This document shows positions 39,001-49,301 of a DNA stretch of 64,000 bases, piece by piece. The translations under genes were made by a program, and so were the position numbers. Origin of the DNA: Polaribacter reichenbachii (GTDB lineage Bacteria; Bacteroidota; Bacteroidia; Flavobacteriales; Flavobacteriaceae); the NCBI RefSeq assembly GCF_001975665.1, contig NZ_CP019419.1, forward strand, positions 1,612,001 through 1,676,000, written 5' to 3'. The notes beneath the pieces are model-generated. The model ran no database searches. It was not told the DNA's origin and saw nothing but the letters and a program-made list of their open reading frames with translations. Every line of letters starts with the position of its first letter. The first letter of the stretch is position 1.

Positions 39001-40935
39001 ATGAAAGTAAAAATTGCAATTTTCTTCCTTTTTTTTACAATTTTCGCATTAGAATCGCAAAATATTAGAAAAAAAATTGATAGTCTTAAACAGGAGGTAA
39101 AATTTCTTAGAGACACTTCATTAATAAAATCTTTAGATAAAATATCTGGTTTATATAAAAGAATAGATATTGATAGTTCCTTAATATTTGCGAAGAAATC
39201 TTTAGAAGGTGCTGTTGCAATTAAAAATGATAAATTTACTGCATTAGCGTATAATAATTTAGGAACAATATATGAATCTAAATCTTTGTTAGATAGTGCT
39301 TTGTATTGTCATAAAAGAAGTTTACAAATAAAAACTAAAATAAAGGATACTATTGGTATTGCAGATACGTATAATAATTTTGGAATTATTTATGATTTAA
39401 GAGGAGAATACTTAAAATCATTACAAAACTATTTTAAAGCTCTAGAAGTTTATGAAAGTACAAATGTTACTTTTAATAAAGTACCTATGGTACTTGTAAA
39501 TATTGGAATTGTTTATAAAAAACAGAAAAACTATAAAAAAGTTTTAGAATTTTATACCAAAGCAATAAAAATATATAAAGACAACAATCATAAACTTGGC
39601 ACAGTAATAACAACGGGTAACATAGCAAGTGTTTATTTAGAATTGAAAGATTATAAACAAGCAATAATAAACTCTTTAGAAGCTAAGAAGGGATTTAAAG
39701 AATTATCTTATGAAGTTTATCTGCCTTTTATGGATCATAATATTGCAATTGCAAAAGATGGTTTAGAAGAATACTTGGAGGCTAGAAAAATATATAATTC
39801 AATAATTATTGAATTTGAAAATCAAAATGCACTTTTTGAACTTTCGGATGCAAAAATAAATTTAGCTAAGAACTATACAAAAACTAATAATTTACATTTT
39901 GCTATAAAAGAATTAAAAGAAGCATTAATTATTATAAAAAAAAATAAATTTAAAGAAAAGGAATTAACGGTTTTAAAGTTATTATCTAAAAATCAAGGTA
40001 ATTTAAATAGTTTTAAAGAAGCGTATAATAACCTTATAACTTATGATATAAAGAAAGATTCTGTTTTTGAGCAAGAAAAAACAAAAGCTATTTTAGAGTT
40101 AGAAACTAAATATCAAACAGAAAAAAAGGAGAAAGAACTTTTAGAAACTAGAACAGAAAAAGCAGAAACAGAATTGGCTTTATCTAAAACCATAACCTGG
40201 GTTTATATTTTAATAGGTGGTTTAGCATTGGCAATCATGTTATTTTTTAATATTAGCCAAAGAAATAAAAGAAAAAATCAGGAAGAAATTTTAGCTCAAA
40301 AAGAACGCGGTTTAAAAGCTATTATAGATGCACAAGAAGAAGAGCGTAGTAAAATTGCAAGAGAATTGCATGATGGAGTTGTACAACAAATAGGGAGTGT
40401 TATTTTAAAATCTAGAAATATGCTTTCCAAGATGGATTTATTACGATCTAAAGAGTCTCAAGAATTACTAGAAAGTTTAGAAAACTCAAACCAAGATTTA
40501 AGAAATATCTCACATCAAATGATGCCAAGAACATTAAAAGAATTAGGTATTATACCTGCTTTAAACGATTTGCTAGAAGGTAGTTTAGCTTTATCAAATA
40601 TAAAATTTAGTTTAGAGCATTTTAATATTGAAGAAAGATTACCACAAAAAATAGAAGTTACAATTTATAGAATAATTCAAGAGCTTATTAACAATATTAT
40701 AAAACATAGTAAAGCAGATGAAGTTAGTGTGCAATTATTTAATACTAATAATACAGCTATTTTAATTGTAGAAGATAATGGAGTGGGTTTTTCATCTAAA
40801 GAAAGTAAAAAAGGAATTGGTTTACTTAATATTTCTAGCAGATTAGATTTGGTAAAAGGAGAGGTTAATTATGCCCCAAGCCCTAAAAGTGGTACTTTAG
40901 TAACTATAAAAATTCCGCTAGAAAATGCCTATTAA
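39001..40935 (+). CDS. TPR sensor histidine kinase, HisKA_3 (NarL-type partner)
   Basis: A 644-residue kinase. A signal peptide (1-20) leads to tetratricopeptide repeats over about residues 60-330 (recurring ALAYNNLG, DTYNNFGIIYDL and similar), then a coiled segment, a membrane helix at about 400-420 and the HisKA_3 domain with the phosphoacceptor His457 in ARELHDGVVQQ. The ATPase part has NIIKHSKA (N box), DNGVGF and GIGLLNISSRL. The start at 39001 (MKVKIAIFF) is preferred over a TTG six codons upstream. The partner regulator gene overlaps its end by 11 bases. Confidence 0.93.
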   Translation: MKVKIAIFFLFFTIFALESQNIRKKIDSLKQEVKFLRDTSLIKSLDKISGLYKRIDIDSSLIFAKKSLEGAVAIKNDKFTALAYNNLGTIYESKSLLDSALYCHKRSLQIKTKIKDTIGIADTYNNFGIIYDLRGEYLKSLQNYFKALEVYESTNVTFNKVPMVLVNIGIVYKKQKNYKKVLEFYTKAIKIYKDNNHKLGTVITTGNIASVYLELKDYKQAIINSLEAKKGFKELSYEVYLPFMDHNIAIAKDGLEEYLEARKIYNSIIIEFENQNALFELSDAKINLAKNYTKTNNLHFAIKELKEALIIIKKNKFKEKELTVLKLLSKNQGNLNSFKEAYNNLITYDIKKDSVFEQEKTKAILELETKYQTEKKEKELLETRTEKAETELALSKTITWVYILIGGLALAIMLFFNISQRNKRKNQEEILAQKERGLKAIIDAQEEERSKIARELHDGVVQQIGSVILKSRNMLSKMDLLRSKESQELLESLENSNQDLRNISHQMMPRTLKELGIIPALNDLLEGSLALSNIKFSLEHFNIEERLPQKIEVTIYRIIQELINNIIKHSKADEVSVQLFNTNNTAILIVEDNGVGFSSKESKKGIGLLNISSRLDLVKGEVNYAPSPKSGTLVTIKIPLENAY

Positions 40936-41578
40936 AATTTTAATTGCAGACGATCATCCTTTAATAGCAGAAGGTATTAAAAATACGTTCGAAAACTTAG
41001 TAGATTTTAATGTAGTTGCAACTGTAAATAATGGAGCAGAAGCTATAGGTTACATAGAAAAACATTTAGTAGATGTTGCTTTGTTAGATATAAATATGCC
41101 AATAATGGATGGTGTAGAATGTGCAAAAGAAATTGTAAAAAACCACAAACATATTAAAGTTGCTATACTTTCTATGCTACAAGAATCATCAATTATAAAA
41201 AGTTTGCTAGAAATTGGTGTAAAAGGGTATATGTTAAAAACAATACCAAGTGATGAGTTATTGCTGGCTATAAAAAACATTTATCAAGGTAAAGAATACT
41301 TTAATTCAGATGTTACAAAAGCTTTAATTTCTGATGATAAGTCAAAATCTTTTCATCAATATTCAAAAAAATCACCTCTTTTAGAAGAACTTACATCAAG
41401 AGAAAAAGAAGTTATAAAATACATTTCTCAAGGATTAACTAACGCTCAAGTTGGCGAAAAACTCTTTATTAGTCATAGAACTGTAGATACTCACAGAACT
41501 AATATTATGAGAAAATTAAACATTAATAATGTGGCGTCTTTAATACGTTTTGCTTTTCAAAACGGACTTGCTTCTTAA
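40925..41578 (+). CDS. NarL/FixJ family response regulator
   Basis: A 217-residue regulator. The receiver has the acidic pair IADDH, phosphoacceptor Asp55 in ALLDINMP, and the Lys of YMLKTIP; the LuxR-type helix-turn-helix (about 150-215) has LTSREKEVIKYISQGLTNAQVGEKLFIS-HRTVDTH split over two helices. It overlaps the kinase gene, so the pair are one two-component system. The two exported proteins downstream could be its targets, but no binding site is assigned. Confidence 0.94.
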   Translation: MPIKILIADDHPLIAEGIKNTFENLVDFNVVATVNNGAEAIGYIEKHLVDVALLDINMPIMDGVECAKEIVKNHKHIKVAILSMLQESSIIKSLLEIGVKGYMLKTIPSDELLLAIKNIYQGKEYFNSDVTKALISDDKSKSFHQYSKKSPLLEELTSREKEVIKYISQGLTNAQVGEKLFISHRTVDTHRTNIMRKLNINNVASLIRFAFQNGLAS

Positions 41579-41667
41579 AAATAAGGTAAATACCTTAGTT
41601 AAATACGTAAAATACTCTATTTACTTTCTTTCTTTTCGAAACTACTTTTGGATTGTTAATTTACTGT

Positions 41668-41723
41668 ATCCTAAAAAATTATAAAATACATAACACTATC
41701 CATCTCATATTCTTTTTTTAGGA
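41668..41723. repeat. 11-bp inverted repeat in front of the propeller gene
   Basis: ATCCTAAAAAA (41668-41678) and TTTTTTAGGAT (41713-41723) are perfectly complementary and 34 bases apart. The 198-base gap 41579-41776 shows nothing else clear. Confidence 0.6.
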
Positions 41724-41776
41724 TGAATTAACCATTGAGCAATGGATGTTGTTTTATATCTAAAAATAAATCAAAA

Positions 41777-43324
41777 ATGAAAAAAGCAGTTTTATTATTA
41801 ATGGTTTTTGCATTTTATGCAAACATAACTATAGGTCAAGAATGGACTAAAGATTTTCCTGGAAAAATTAATCTAGTAAAAATGTCTGATGCAGGTATAG
41901 CAATTGTAGGAACAAATGATGCGCTTTATGGAGTTAATGATAAGGGAGAAATACTTTGGGAAAATGAAAAACTAAGAAAAGTAGAAGAAGAAAGAGTTCA
42001 AATTTTATCGGGTACAGAATTAGTATTTATAAGTGATAAAGGAATGTTATCTAGAAATAGAGTTTTAAATGCAAATACAGGTAAAGAATATGCAAATTCT
42101 GGTAAAAAAGGAGATAATATTATTGGTGTAAGAGTTATACATGGTACAAATCAGTTATGGACATTAAAAGGTACTAGAGGTATAAATACGTGGAGTTTAG
42201 ATACAAATACTTTGCAATATGGTTGGGGCAGAAATGAAATAAAAAGTGATATTGCTGTTGATAAAATGGCTAGTTTAACTTGGTCTTTTAGAGGGGCTCA
42301 ACCACTTTTGTATACAGGGAAAAACAGCGCAATTGTTCATTTAGGTTTATCTCATTTAGCAAATGTAGATTTAACTACGGGTAAAGATATTTGGCGTTTT
42401 AATTGGAAACCATATAAAATGAAAGACGCAAAATCTAGTACGCTTTCTAATGGTTTTTCTGCAATGAAATTAGATGAAGAAACAAATACTCTTTATTTTC
42501 CATTTAAATCTCAACTAATAGCTCTAGATGTTAATTCTGGAACTCCAAAATGGAATCCTAAAAAAGGAGGTAAAACTGGCAAAGTACTAAGTATGTTTGT
42601 TACTAAAGAAGGAGTTTTAGTATTAACACCTAAAGGGTTGCAATTATTAGATAAAGCAACAGGAAATTTAGTGTGGAAAAAACCAATTAAAATTAAAAAT
42701 GCTATAGAAAGTATTCTTTTACAAGATAATCATGATTTTTTTGCTATTTCTAAAGGAAGCATCATTAAAATTGATGTTGCTAATAAAAGCACAAAAGTAC
42801 TAACGGAGAAAATTAAATTTTCTGGAAAAGAAAGTTTCCAGAGCTTAGAAATAGTTGATGATTTAATTATTCTTTCTGCGTCTCAAAACGTAGCGGCTTT
42901 TAATAAAAATACAGGAGAAAAAGTGCACCACACATATTTAAAAGCGCCTGGTTCTAGTCTTTTGGCTATTACTCAAAATTTAGTTTTAGCAACTGTTGCT
43001 GTTGCAGCAACTGCAAATAGTCAAAATATTAATTCTCAAAATTCAACTTCTGGTACTTACACTTATCATAAATATACACCAGCTGTAATGAAATCTGGTG
43101 GTTCTGCTTCAGAAACAAAAGGAGATATTATTTATATCAGTACAAAATTTAAAGATGCAGATGCGAAAGGTTTTGGTGTAGCAAAAGTGAATAAAAAAAC
43201 AGGCGAAATTATAGAGAAAATAGTTATAGGAGATAGAGATCCTTTATATGCAATTAACCATAATAAAGGAAATTTTTTTTATAAATCAGATCATAAAACA
43301 CTTGCAATGAAAAGTTTAAAATAA
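41777..43324 (+). CDS. exported PQQ-like beta-propeller protein
   Basis: A 515-residue protein with a signal peptide (MKKAVLLLMVF..., ending TIGQ). The start at 41777 is chosen; the frame extends 14 codons upstream. It consists of repeated blades of the PQQ/pyrrolo-quinoline quinone type (NANTGKEYANSG, DLTTGKDIWRFNWK, DVNSGTPKWNPK, DKATGNLVWKK, NKNTGEKVHH), which recur about every 50-70 residues. There is no T9SS domain at its C terminus, so it probably stays in the periplasm or is a surface-exposed propeller by another route. Ligand unknown. It lies 25 bases before another exported repeat protein and is likely co-transcribed. Confidence 0.85.
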   Translation: MKKAVLLLMVFAFYANITIGQEWTKDFPGKINLVKMSDAGIAIVGTNDALYGVNDKGEILWENEKLRKVEEERVQILSGTELVFISDKGMLSRNRVLNANTGKEYANSGKKGDNIIGVRVIHGTNQLWTLKGTRGINTWSLDTNTLQYGWGRNEIKSDIAVDKMASLTWSFRGAQPLLYTGKNSAIVHLGLSHLANVDLTTGKDIWRFNWKPYKMKDAKSSTLSNGFSAMKLDEETNTLYFPFKSQLIALDVNSGTPKWNPKKGGKTGKVLSMFVTKEGVLVLTPKGLQLLDKATGNLVWKKPIKIKNAIESILLQDNHDFFAISKGSIIKIDVANKSTKVLTEKIKFSGKESFQSLEIVDDLIILSASQNVAAFNKNTGEKVHHTYLKAPGSSLLAITQNLVLATVAVAATANSQNINSQNSTSGTYTYHKYTPAVMKSGGSASETKGDIIYISTKFKDADAKGFGVAKVNKKTGEIIEKIVIGDRDPLYAINHNKGNFFYKSDHKTLAMKSLK

Positions 43325-43349
43325 GAATTAGTATTTAAAAATAAATATT

Positions 43350-45509
43350 ATGAAAAAAATTACTTTACTTATAATTACTTGTTTGTTATCAATATCTACA
43401 AATGCACAAACTTGGACCAAATTAACGTTGCCAGAAACAGGTAAAGCTGTAAAAGATTTATATGAAGATGTTAACGGTAATTTAATAACATTAACTGCTC
43501 AAGGTATATTTAAGAGTGATGATAATGCAGAAACTTGGACTCTTTTAGATAGAAATATGGAGGGAGAAAATATATTACTTGCTACCAATAGTGGTAATAT
43601 TTGGGTTGCAGGAGATGGAATTATTAAATACAATGGCGCTACTTCAGATCAACAAGACAATGTTGGTAGCTCAACAGCAATGATAGAATTAAGTAGTGGT
43701 AAAATTTTAAGTATTGTAAAAGAAGGTACAACTATTTGGAATTCAAAACACTATTTATCAATCTCTACAGATAATGGAGAAACTTTCAATAAAAATAACA
43801 ATGTTACAAATGTTTATTTAAAAGCAAATGTGAAAGGTGAGTTAATGGCTAAGAAAAACGATGACGTATTTTATTTAGGCTCAGATAAAAACTTATACAA
43901 ATCTACAGATAAAGGAGAAACTTTTTCAGCAATGGGAGCTCCAATAACTTATACAGATAAAGATAATGGATTGTGTTTAGACAGAGAAACAGGTGTTTTT
44001 TATGCTTTATGGGGTTCTAGCAACGCTAAAGATTTAATGAAATCTACAGATGATGGAGCAACTTGGTCTAAAGTAAATTCAAGTAAATTGTATGGTGTAG
44101 ATAAAGTTATTGCAAATAATAATATAGTTATTATTCATGGTTCGTGGATGTTTTTGTATTCTTCTGATGGTGGTACAACTTTTATGAACAAGAGTAGTAT
44201 GTTCGAGTCTGGTAGTTTTCCAGAAAAAGTAGTAATAACATCAAAAGGAAAAGTTTTTGGTACAAATATTAAAGAGAATGCTATTGTAGAATTAGAGGTA
44301 GAAAATGAAACAAAAGCGTTAAAAACACAAGGATTAGATTATGCAAATGTTAAAGGGGTTTCTTATAATGGTACACGTATTGCAGCTTGTTTAGATGGCT
44401 ATGTACATTATACAGATGATTATGGAACAACTTGGAAACAACTAAAAGGAGCAGGAGCTTTGGCAGGAAATACATACGTTGCTAAAAACGGAAAAGTATA
44501 TACTGCAAGTTACAAAAGTGGTACTTGGAATGGAGTATTTGTAAAAAATGAAGCAGATGATACAATGATTTCTGTAAATGCAGACGTTAGTAGTGTGTGG
44601 AATATGAAAAGTATGTTTGAAGATGATAACGGAAACATTTATTGTCTTAGTAATTTATATGGCTTATACAAATCTGCAGATGGAATAAATTTTACTCAAA
44701 TAACAAATGCACCTTATGATAATTTAAACGATATGTCTATGTGGTTTGATGCTAGCCTAAAAAGAATATATGCAATTGTACCTGGAGAAGTTTTTTATTC
44801 AGATGATTATGCTGAAACTTGGACAAAAGGAACACCACCTTCAGCATTTCAAAATAATTTCTTTAAAGGTAATGGAGGTATCTGGACATTTGCCAATTAT
44901 GGAACAGGAGCTGCAACTGGTTTCTATTTTTCTACTGATTTAACACAATGGACTGGGCCAAATAAACCAAATATAAGTTTTGATAATAGATGGGATGAAC
45001 CTGTGCAAGGAAACTTAGGGTTTTTGTATAGAGCACACAAAGACAATGCTTATAAAGGAGGTACAGTATTAGAATCTAAAGACAATGGTTTAACTTGGAG
45101 TTCTTATGCAGATGGACTAGATTCTGTAAAAGGGTATGGTTTTAATGGAGGTGATAAAGGTGTGCCTTATAATCAAATATTGGCTTCTAATGATAAACTT
45201 CTTTTAGCAACCATTGGCTCTATTTATATATCAAATCAAGGAGTAAGTTTGTCTGTTGAAGACAATAATGCTAAAGAAGAAATAAGTTTGTACCCAAATC
45301 CAGCCGCTAATTTTCTAAATTTAAAAGTTGATAATCAACAAATAAAAGAAGTGAAAATTTATAATTTATTAGGTAAAGAAGTTTTAAAAACTTTATTAAA
45401 AGGTGATGAAAAAAAACAAATTAACATATCTAATTTATCAAAAGGAATGTATGTTATTCAAATAAAAACGGATGTAAATACTTTTGCTAAAAAAATTATT
45501 AAACAATAG
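43350..45509 (+). CDS. T9SS-secreted beta-propeller (BNR/sialidase-like) protein
   Basis: A 719-residue secreted protein. Signal peptide (ending STNAQ), then BNR/Asp-box-like repeats with S-DDGxTW and S-DNGETF motifs (SDDNAETWT, STDKGETFS, STDDGATWS, SSDGGTTF, TDDYGTTWK, SDDYAETW, SKDNGLTWS), i.e. a six- to eight-bladed propeller. Residues about 640-719 are a type A T9SS C-terminal sorting domain: ISLYPNPAANFLNL, VKIYNLLGKEVL, and ISNLSKGMYVIQI with a KKIIKQ end. It would be exported through the gliding-linked secretion machinery and attached or released. Substrate unknown. Confidence 0.92.
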   Translation: MKKITLLIITCLLSISTNAQTWTKLTLPETGKAVKDLYEDVNGNLITLTAQGIFKSDDNAETWTLLDRNMEGENILLATNSGNIWVAGDGIIKYNGATSDQQDNVGSSTAMIELSSGKILSIVKEGTTIWNSKHYLSISTDNGETFNKNNNVTNVYLKANVKGELMAKKNDDVFYLGSDKNLYKSTDKGETFSAMGAPITYTDKDNGLCLDRETGVFYALWGSSNAKDLMKSTDDGATWSKVNSSKLYGVDKVIANNNIVIIHGSWMFLYSSDGGTTFMNKSSMFESGSFPEKVVITSKGKVFGTNIKENAIVELEVENETKALKTQGLDYANVKGVSYNGTRIAACLDGYVHYTDDYGTTWKQLKGAGALAGNTYVAKNGKVYTASYKSGTWNGVFVKNEADDTMISVNADVSSVWNMKSMFEDDNGNIYCLSNLYGLYKSADGINFTQITNAPYDNLNDMSMWFDASLKRIYAIVPGEVFYSDDYAETWTKGTPPSAFQNNFFKGNGGIWTFANYGTGAATGFYFSTDLTQWTGPNKPNISFDNRWDEPVQGNLGFLYRAHKDNAYKGGTVLESKDNGLTWSSYADGLDSVKGYGFNGGDKGVPYNQILASNDKLLLATIGSIYISNQGVSLSVEDNNAKEEISLYPNPAANFLNLKVDNQQIKEVKIYNLLGKEVLKTLLKGDEKKQINISNLSKGMYVIQIKTDVNTFAKKIIKQ

Positions 45510-45525
45510 AAAAAAATAATTACAA

Positions 45526-45558
45526 TAAAAAAAGCATCCATTTCTGGATGCTTTTTTA
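45526..45558. terminator. bidirectional terminator
   Basis: AAAAAGCATCCA and TGGATGCTTTTT form a perfect 12-bp stem around TTTC. It serves the T9SS gene and the converging sodA. Confidence 0.92.
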
Positions 45559-45576
45559 ATATAATAGAGAATCTAA

Positions 45577-46185
45577 TTACTTAGCTTCAGCATATCTTTT
45601 TTCAACTTCATTCCAGTTGATAACTTTAAAGAAAGCATCAATATAATCTGGTCTTCTGTTTTGGTAATTTAAGTAGTATGCATGTTCCCAAACATCTAAT
45701 CCTAAAATAGGAGTTCCTCCACAAGTTACACCTGGCATTAATGGATTGTCTTGGTTTGGAGTAGAACAAACTTCTACTTTACCACCTGGAAGCACACATA
45801 ACCAAGCCCAACCAGAACCAAACTGAGTTGCTGCAGCTTTAGAAAAAGCATCTATAAAAGCTTCTTTAGAACCAAAAGCAGCTTCAATTGCATCTTTTAA
45901 TTCACCAGATAAATAACCTTTACCTTCAGGATTCATAACAGACCAAAATAAAGAGTGGTTGTAAAATCCACCACCATTATTTCTAACAGCACCATTACTC
46001 ATATCTAAGTTAGTTAAAATATCTTCGATAGATTTTCCTTCTAAATCAGTTCCTTCAATTGCTGCGTTTAATTTTGTTGTATATCCATTATGATGTTTTG
46101 TATGGTGTATTTCCATTGTTCTAGCATCAATATTTGGTTCTAATGCATCGTAAGCATATCCTAATTCTGGTAATTCAAAAGCCAT
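45577..46185 (-). CDS. sodA: superoxide dismutase, Fe/Mn family
   Basis: A 202-residue cytoplasmic enzyme that dismutates superoxide. The metal ligands are in MEIHHTKHH, the NHSLFW segment and [12 protein letters not shown] (Asp and His), and the [12 protein letters not shown] motif is intact. The N terminus has no signal peptide. Whether iron or manganese is used is not decided by the visible residues. It is monocistronic and faces the T9SS protein gene. Confidence 0.95.
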   Translation of the reverse strand: MAFELPELGYAYDALEPNIDARTMEIHHTKHHNGYTTKLNAAIEGTDLEGKSIEDILTNLDMSNGAVRNNGGGFYNHSLFWSVMNPEGKGYLSGELKDAIEAAFGSKEAFIDAFSKAAATQFGSGWAWLCVLPGGKVEVCSTPNQDNPLMPGVTCGGTPILGLDVWEHAYYLNYQNRRPDYIDAFFKVINWNEVEKRYAEAK

Positions 46186-46297
46186 AATTCTTTATATTAA
46201 ATTGATTAAATTAATTTTTGTTGTACAAACTTAACTATAAATAGATGGTTTTACAAGAAGTTTACGATTTGATAATTTATTGCAGTATAAAAAACAT

Positions 46298-47308
46298 TTA
46301 TTCGCCAAATGTTTGCATAAACTTATGTACTTTTTTAACCATATTTTTACTGCCACAAACAAAAGGAACTCTTTGGTGTAGCTCTGTTGGTTCTATTTCC
46401 ATAATTCTATTATATCCATCAGAAGCCAAACCACCAGCCTGTTCTGCTAAAAAAGCCATAGGACTACATTCATACAACAAACGTAATTTTCCCTTCGGAT
46501 TTTTAGATCCTTTTGGGTACATATAAATCCCTCCTTTTATCATATTTCTATGAAAATCAGAAACTAAAGAACCAATATATCTACTAGTGTAAGGTCTGTC
46601 TCCTTCTTCAGCTTGGCAATACTTAATATACATTTTAATTCCGGCAGGAAAATCTAAATAATTCCCTTCGTTTACTGAATAAATTTTTCCATCATCAGGA
46701 AATTTCATATCAGGATGTGATAAATACCAACTTCCTAAAGCAGGATTTAATGTAAAACCATTTACACCATTTCCTGTAGTATAAACCAACATTGTAGAAG
46801 TACCATAAACAATATAACCAGCAGCAACTTGTTTGTCTCCAGTTTGTAAAAAATCTTGTAATTCAACAGGTGTTCCAACAGGAGTAACCCTTCTGAAAAT
46901 AGAGAAAATAGTTCCTACAGAAACATTAACATCTATATTAGATGAACCATCTAAAGGGTCCATTAATACAACATATTTGTTTTGATGGTTTTCATCTTTA
47001 CTGTTAATAATGATAAAATCGTCTTCTTCTTCACTAGCAATTCCACAAACAATGTTTCTGTCTGTAAGTGTTTGAATAAAAATTTCATTGGCATAAACAT
47101 CCAACTTTTGTTGATCTTCACCCTGAATATTAGTGTCTCCAGCAGCTCCAGTGATGTCTACAAGACCGGCTTTATTTACTTCGTGATTTACAACCTTCCC
47201 TGCTAATCTTAATGAATTTAGTAATCGAGATAATTCTCCTGATGAATACTTAAAATCGTTCTGATTTTCAATGATAAATTCTCCTAAAGTTTGATTTTTT
47301 TTTGCCAT
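46298..47308 (-). CDS. fbp: fructose-1,6-bisphosphatase, class I
   Basis: A 336-residue gluconeogenic enzyme. The signature [23 protein letters not shown] with metal-binding Asp residues is intact, as are the GxIY-MYP region ([25 protein letters not shown]) and [10 protein letters not shown] at the C terminus. The length matches the family. It stands alone, separated by 112 bases from sodA. Confidence 0.95.
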   Translation of the reverse strand: MAKKNQTLGEFIIENQNDFKYSSGELSRLLNSLRLAGKVVNHEVNKAGLVDITGAAGDTNIQGEDQQKLDVYANEIFIQTLTDRNIVCGIASEEEDDFIIINSKDENHQNKYVVLMDPLDGSSNIDVNVSVGTIFSIFRRVTPVGTPVELQDFLQTGDKQVAAGYIVYGTSTMLVYTTGNGVNGFTLNPALGSWYLSHPDMKFPDDGKIYSVNEGNYLDFPAGIKMYIKYCQAEEGDRPYTSRYIGSLVSDFHRNMIKGGIYMYPKGSKNPKGKLRLLYECSPMAFLAEQAGGLASDGYNRIMEIEPTELHQRVPFVCGSKNMVKKVHKFMQTFGE

Positions 47309-47484
47309 TATTATAGTTGATATTTAAATATTTAACAAATATCCAAACTTTTTTATTTTACTACAACGTTTTCGAAATATATTTTTGTCAGAATTTGAGT
47401 GTTTTCAAGAATCTTTAAAAAATTGAACAAAATAACTTTTATTGTCAAAAATCATCATTAATTTTTAGCGATTACAAAATCAAG

Positions 47485-47492
47485 TATCTTTG
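47485..47492 (+). promoter_or_regulatory. -7 element of the GNAT-lysC transcript
   Basis: TATCTTTG matches TAnnTTTG, 17 bases before the ATG at 47510. No clear TTG at -33. Confidence 0.45.
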
Positions 47493-47509
47493 AGCAAAAT
47501 TTTTAAAAA

Positions 47510-47989
47510 ATGAGTTTCAATATAAGGTTAGGAGAAGAAAGAGATATGCAGTCTGTATTAGATTTAATTACGGAATTAGCAGTTTTTGAAAAAGAGCCAG
47601 AAGCTGTAGAGATTACTGTAGAAGATTTAATTAGTGATGGATTTTCTAAACACCCAAAGTTTAAGGTTTTTGTAGCAGAACAAGAAAATAAAATTATAGG
47701 AATTGCACTTTTTTATGAACGTTTTTCTACTTGGAAAGGAAGAACAATTCATTTAGAAGACTTAATTGTTACCAAAGAAAAACAAAAAATAGGAGCAGGG
47801 AAGGCCTTATATACAGCTGTTTTAAAATACGCTTACGATAATAACTTTAACAGAGTTGCTTGGGAGGTAATCGATTGGAACACAAATGCTATTGAATTTT
47901 ATAAAAGTACAGGTGCAACTTATTTAAACGATTGGTCTGTAGTGCAGATGAATAAAGAGAATTTAGCAAAATTTATAGAAAATAATTAA
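47510..47989 (+). CDS. GNAT family N-acetyltransferase (diamine/spermidine-type)
   Basis: A 159-residue acetyltransferase. RLGEERDMQSVLDLITELAVFEKEPEAV and LEDLIVTKEKQKIGAGKALYTAV (the acetyl-CoA pyrophosphate loop is Q/R-x-x-G-x-G/A, here QKIGAGKA) match the SAT1-like branch, with the WxVxDWNxxAxEFYKSTGA C-terminal motif. The substrate could be a polyamine or amino-acid derivative; by eye it is not decidable. Its stop is one base before lysC, with which it is probably co-transcribed. Confidence 0.85.
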   Translation: MSFNIRLGEERDMQSVLDLITELAVFEKEPEAVEITVEDLISDGFSKHPKFKVFVAEQENKIIGIALFYERFSTWKGRTIHLEDLIVTKEKQKIGAGKALYTAVLKYAYDNNFNRVAWEVIDWNTNAIEFYKSTGATYLNDWSVVQMNKENLAKFIENN

Positions 47990-47990
47990 G

Positions 47991-49244
47991 ATGAAGATTT
48001 TTAAGTTTGGTGGTGCGTCTGTAAAAGATGCAGAGAGTGTAAAAAACGTTGCAAGTATCATAAAAAACGAAGGTGCTAAAGATACCTTAGTTGTAATTTC
48101 TGCAATGGGAAAAATGACAAACGCTTTTGAAGATGTAATTGATTCTTATTATAACAAGAAAGAAGATTTACCTAATAAACTGAATTTTATAGAAGAATAT
48201 CATAAAAATATTATGAGTTCTTTATTTGATAAAAGTGATGAGGTTTACAAAGAAATAGATGTGCTTTTTGGTGAATTAGGTTGGTTCTTGGCCAGAAATA
48301 CATCTCAAAGATTTAATTATGTTTACGATCAAATTATTTGTTTTGGTGAATTGTTATCAACAAGAATTGTAAGTGCTTATTTGGAAAAATTAGGGCAAGA
48401 AAATGTTTGGTTCGATGTTAGAAATTATGTAAAAACCGATTCTAATTATAGAGATGCAAAAGTTGATTGGCAATTAACAGAAGAGCTAATTACTAAAAAA
48501 GTAGATGCCTCTAAAATAAATATTACTCAAGGTTTTATTGCTGCTAACGATACTGAAAATACAACTACTTTAGGTAGAGAAGGTTCAGATTATACAGCAG
48601 GTATTTTTGCTTATTGTTTAAGTGCAGAAAGCGTAACTATTTGGAAAGATGTTCCTGGAGTTTTAAATGCAGATCCAAGAGTTTTTTCTGATACTACTTT
48701 ATTAGAGCAAATTTCTTACGAAGAAGCAATAGAAATGGCTTTTTATGGAGCTTCTGTAATTCACCCAAAAACCTTACAACCGTTAGAAAGAAAAGAAATT
48801 CCGTTATTGGTTCGTTCTTTTGTAAACCCTAAAGAAACAGGAACAAAGGTTAGTAAAGGTACAAGATTGGTACCTTATATACCTTGTTTTATTGTTAAGA
48901 AAGATCAGGTTTTAGTATCTATTTCTGCTTTAGATTTCTCTTTTATGGTAGAAAATAACATTAGTTTTATCTTTCAAAAATTACACGATTATCAATTGAA
49001 AGTAAATTTAATTCAGAACTCAGCCATTAGTTTTTCTGTTTGTATTGATAATAAGTTTAATAAATTCGATGCTTTTTACGAGGAATTAAAAAATCAATTT
49101 AAGATAGAAGTGCAAAAAGGAGTCGATTTATATACAGTTCGTCATTTTGATGATAATGCAATAGAATTGATAGAAAGCAAAGGAAAATCTCTGCTAACAC
49201 AGGTTAATAAAGAAACATCACAAATAGTTGTTAATCCTAATTAA
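47991..49244 (+). CDS. lysC: aspartate kinase
   Basis: A 417-residue monofunctional aspartokinase, the first step of the lysine/threonine/methionine pathway. The N-terminal KFGGASVKDAESVKNV, FGELLSTRI, and TLGREGSDYTAGIFAYC (kinase motif), together with WKDVPGVLNADPR, are intact. Residues about 300-410 are regulatory ACT-like repeats (VLVSISALDFSFM, AISFSVCIDN). There is no fused homoserine dehydrogenase. It starts two bases after the GNAT stop. Confidence 0.93.
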   Translation: MKIFKFGGASVKDAESVKNVASIIKNEGAKDTLVVISAMGKMTNAFEDVIDSYYNKKEDLPNKLNFIEEYHKNIMSSLFDKSDEVYKEIDVLFGELGWFLARNTSQRFNYVYDQIICFGELLSTRIVSAYLEKLGQENVWFDVRNYVKTDSNYRDAKVDWQLTEELITKKVDASKINITQGFIAANDTENTTTLGREGSDYTAGIFAYCLSAESVTIWKDVPGVLNADPRVFSDTTLLEQISYEEAIEMAFYGASVIHPKTLQPLERKEIPLLVRSFVNPKETGTKVSKGTRLVPYIPCFIVKKDQVLVSISALDFSFMVENNISFIFQKLHDYQLKVNLIQNSAISFSVCIDNKFNKFDAFYEELKNQFKIEVQKGVDLYTVRHFDDNAIELIESKGKSLLTQVNKETSQIVVNPN

Positions 49245-49250
49245 AACAAA

Positions 49251-49292
49251 TTAGAACTTCGTTTTTTTTACTATGTTTGCATTTAGTTCTAA
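49251..49292. promoter_or_regulatory. promoter bracketed by an 8-bp inverted repeat
   Basis: TATGTTTG (49272-49279) is the -7 element of the acyltransferase gene. TTAGAACT (49251-49258) and AGTTCTAA (49285-49292) are perfect reverse complements on either side of it, an operator-like layout. Confidence 0.4.
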
Positions 49293-49301
49293 CTAAACTT
49301 T

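Noticed and set aside
47386..47412. Further copy of the 47-bp repeat (TGTCAGAATTTGAGTG...TCAAGAAT)
   Set aside because: It has similar ends but lacks the central hairpin and is much shorter; chance similarity in AT-rich sequence cannot be excluded.
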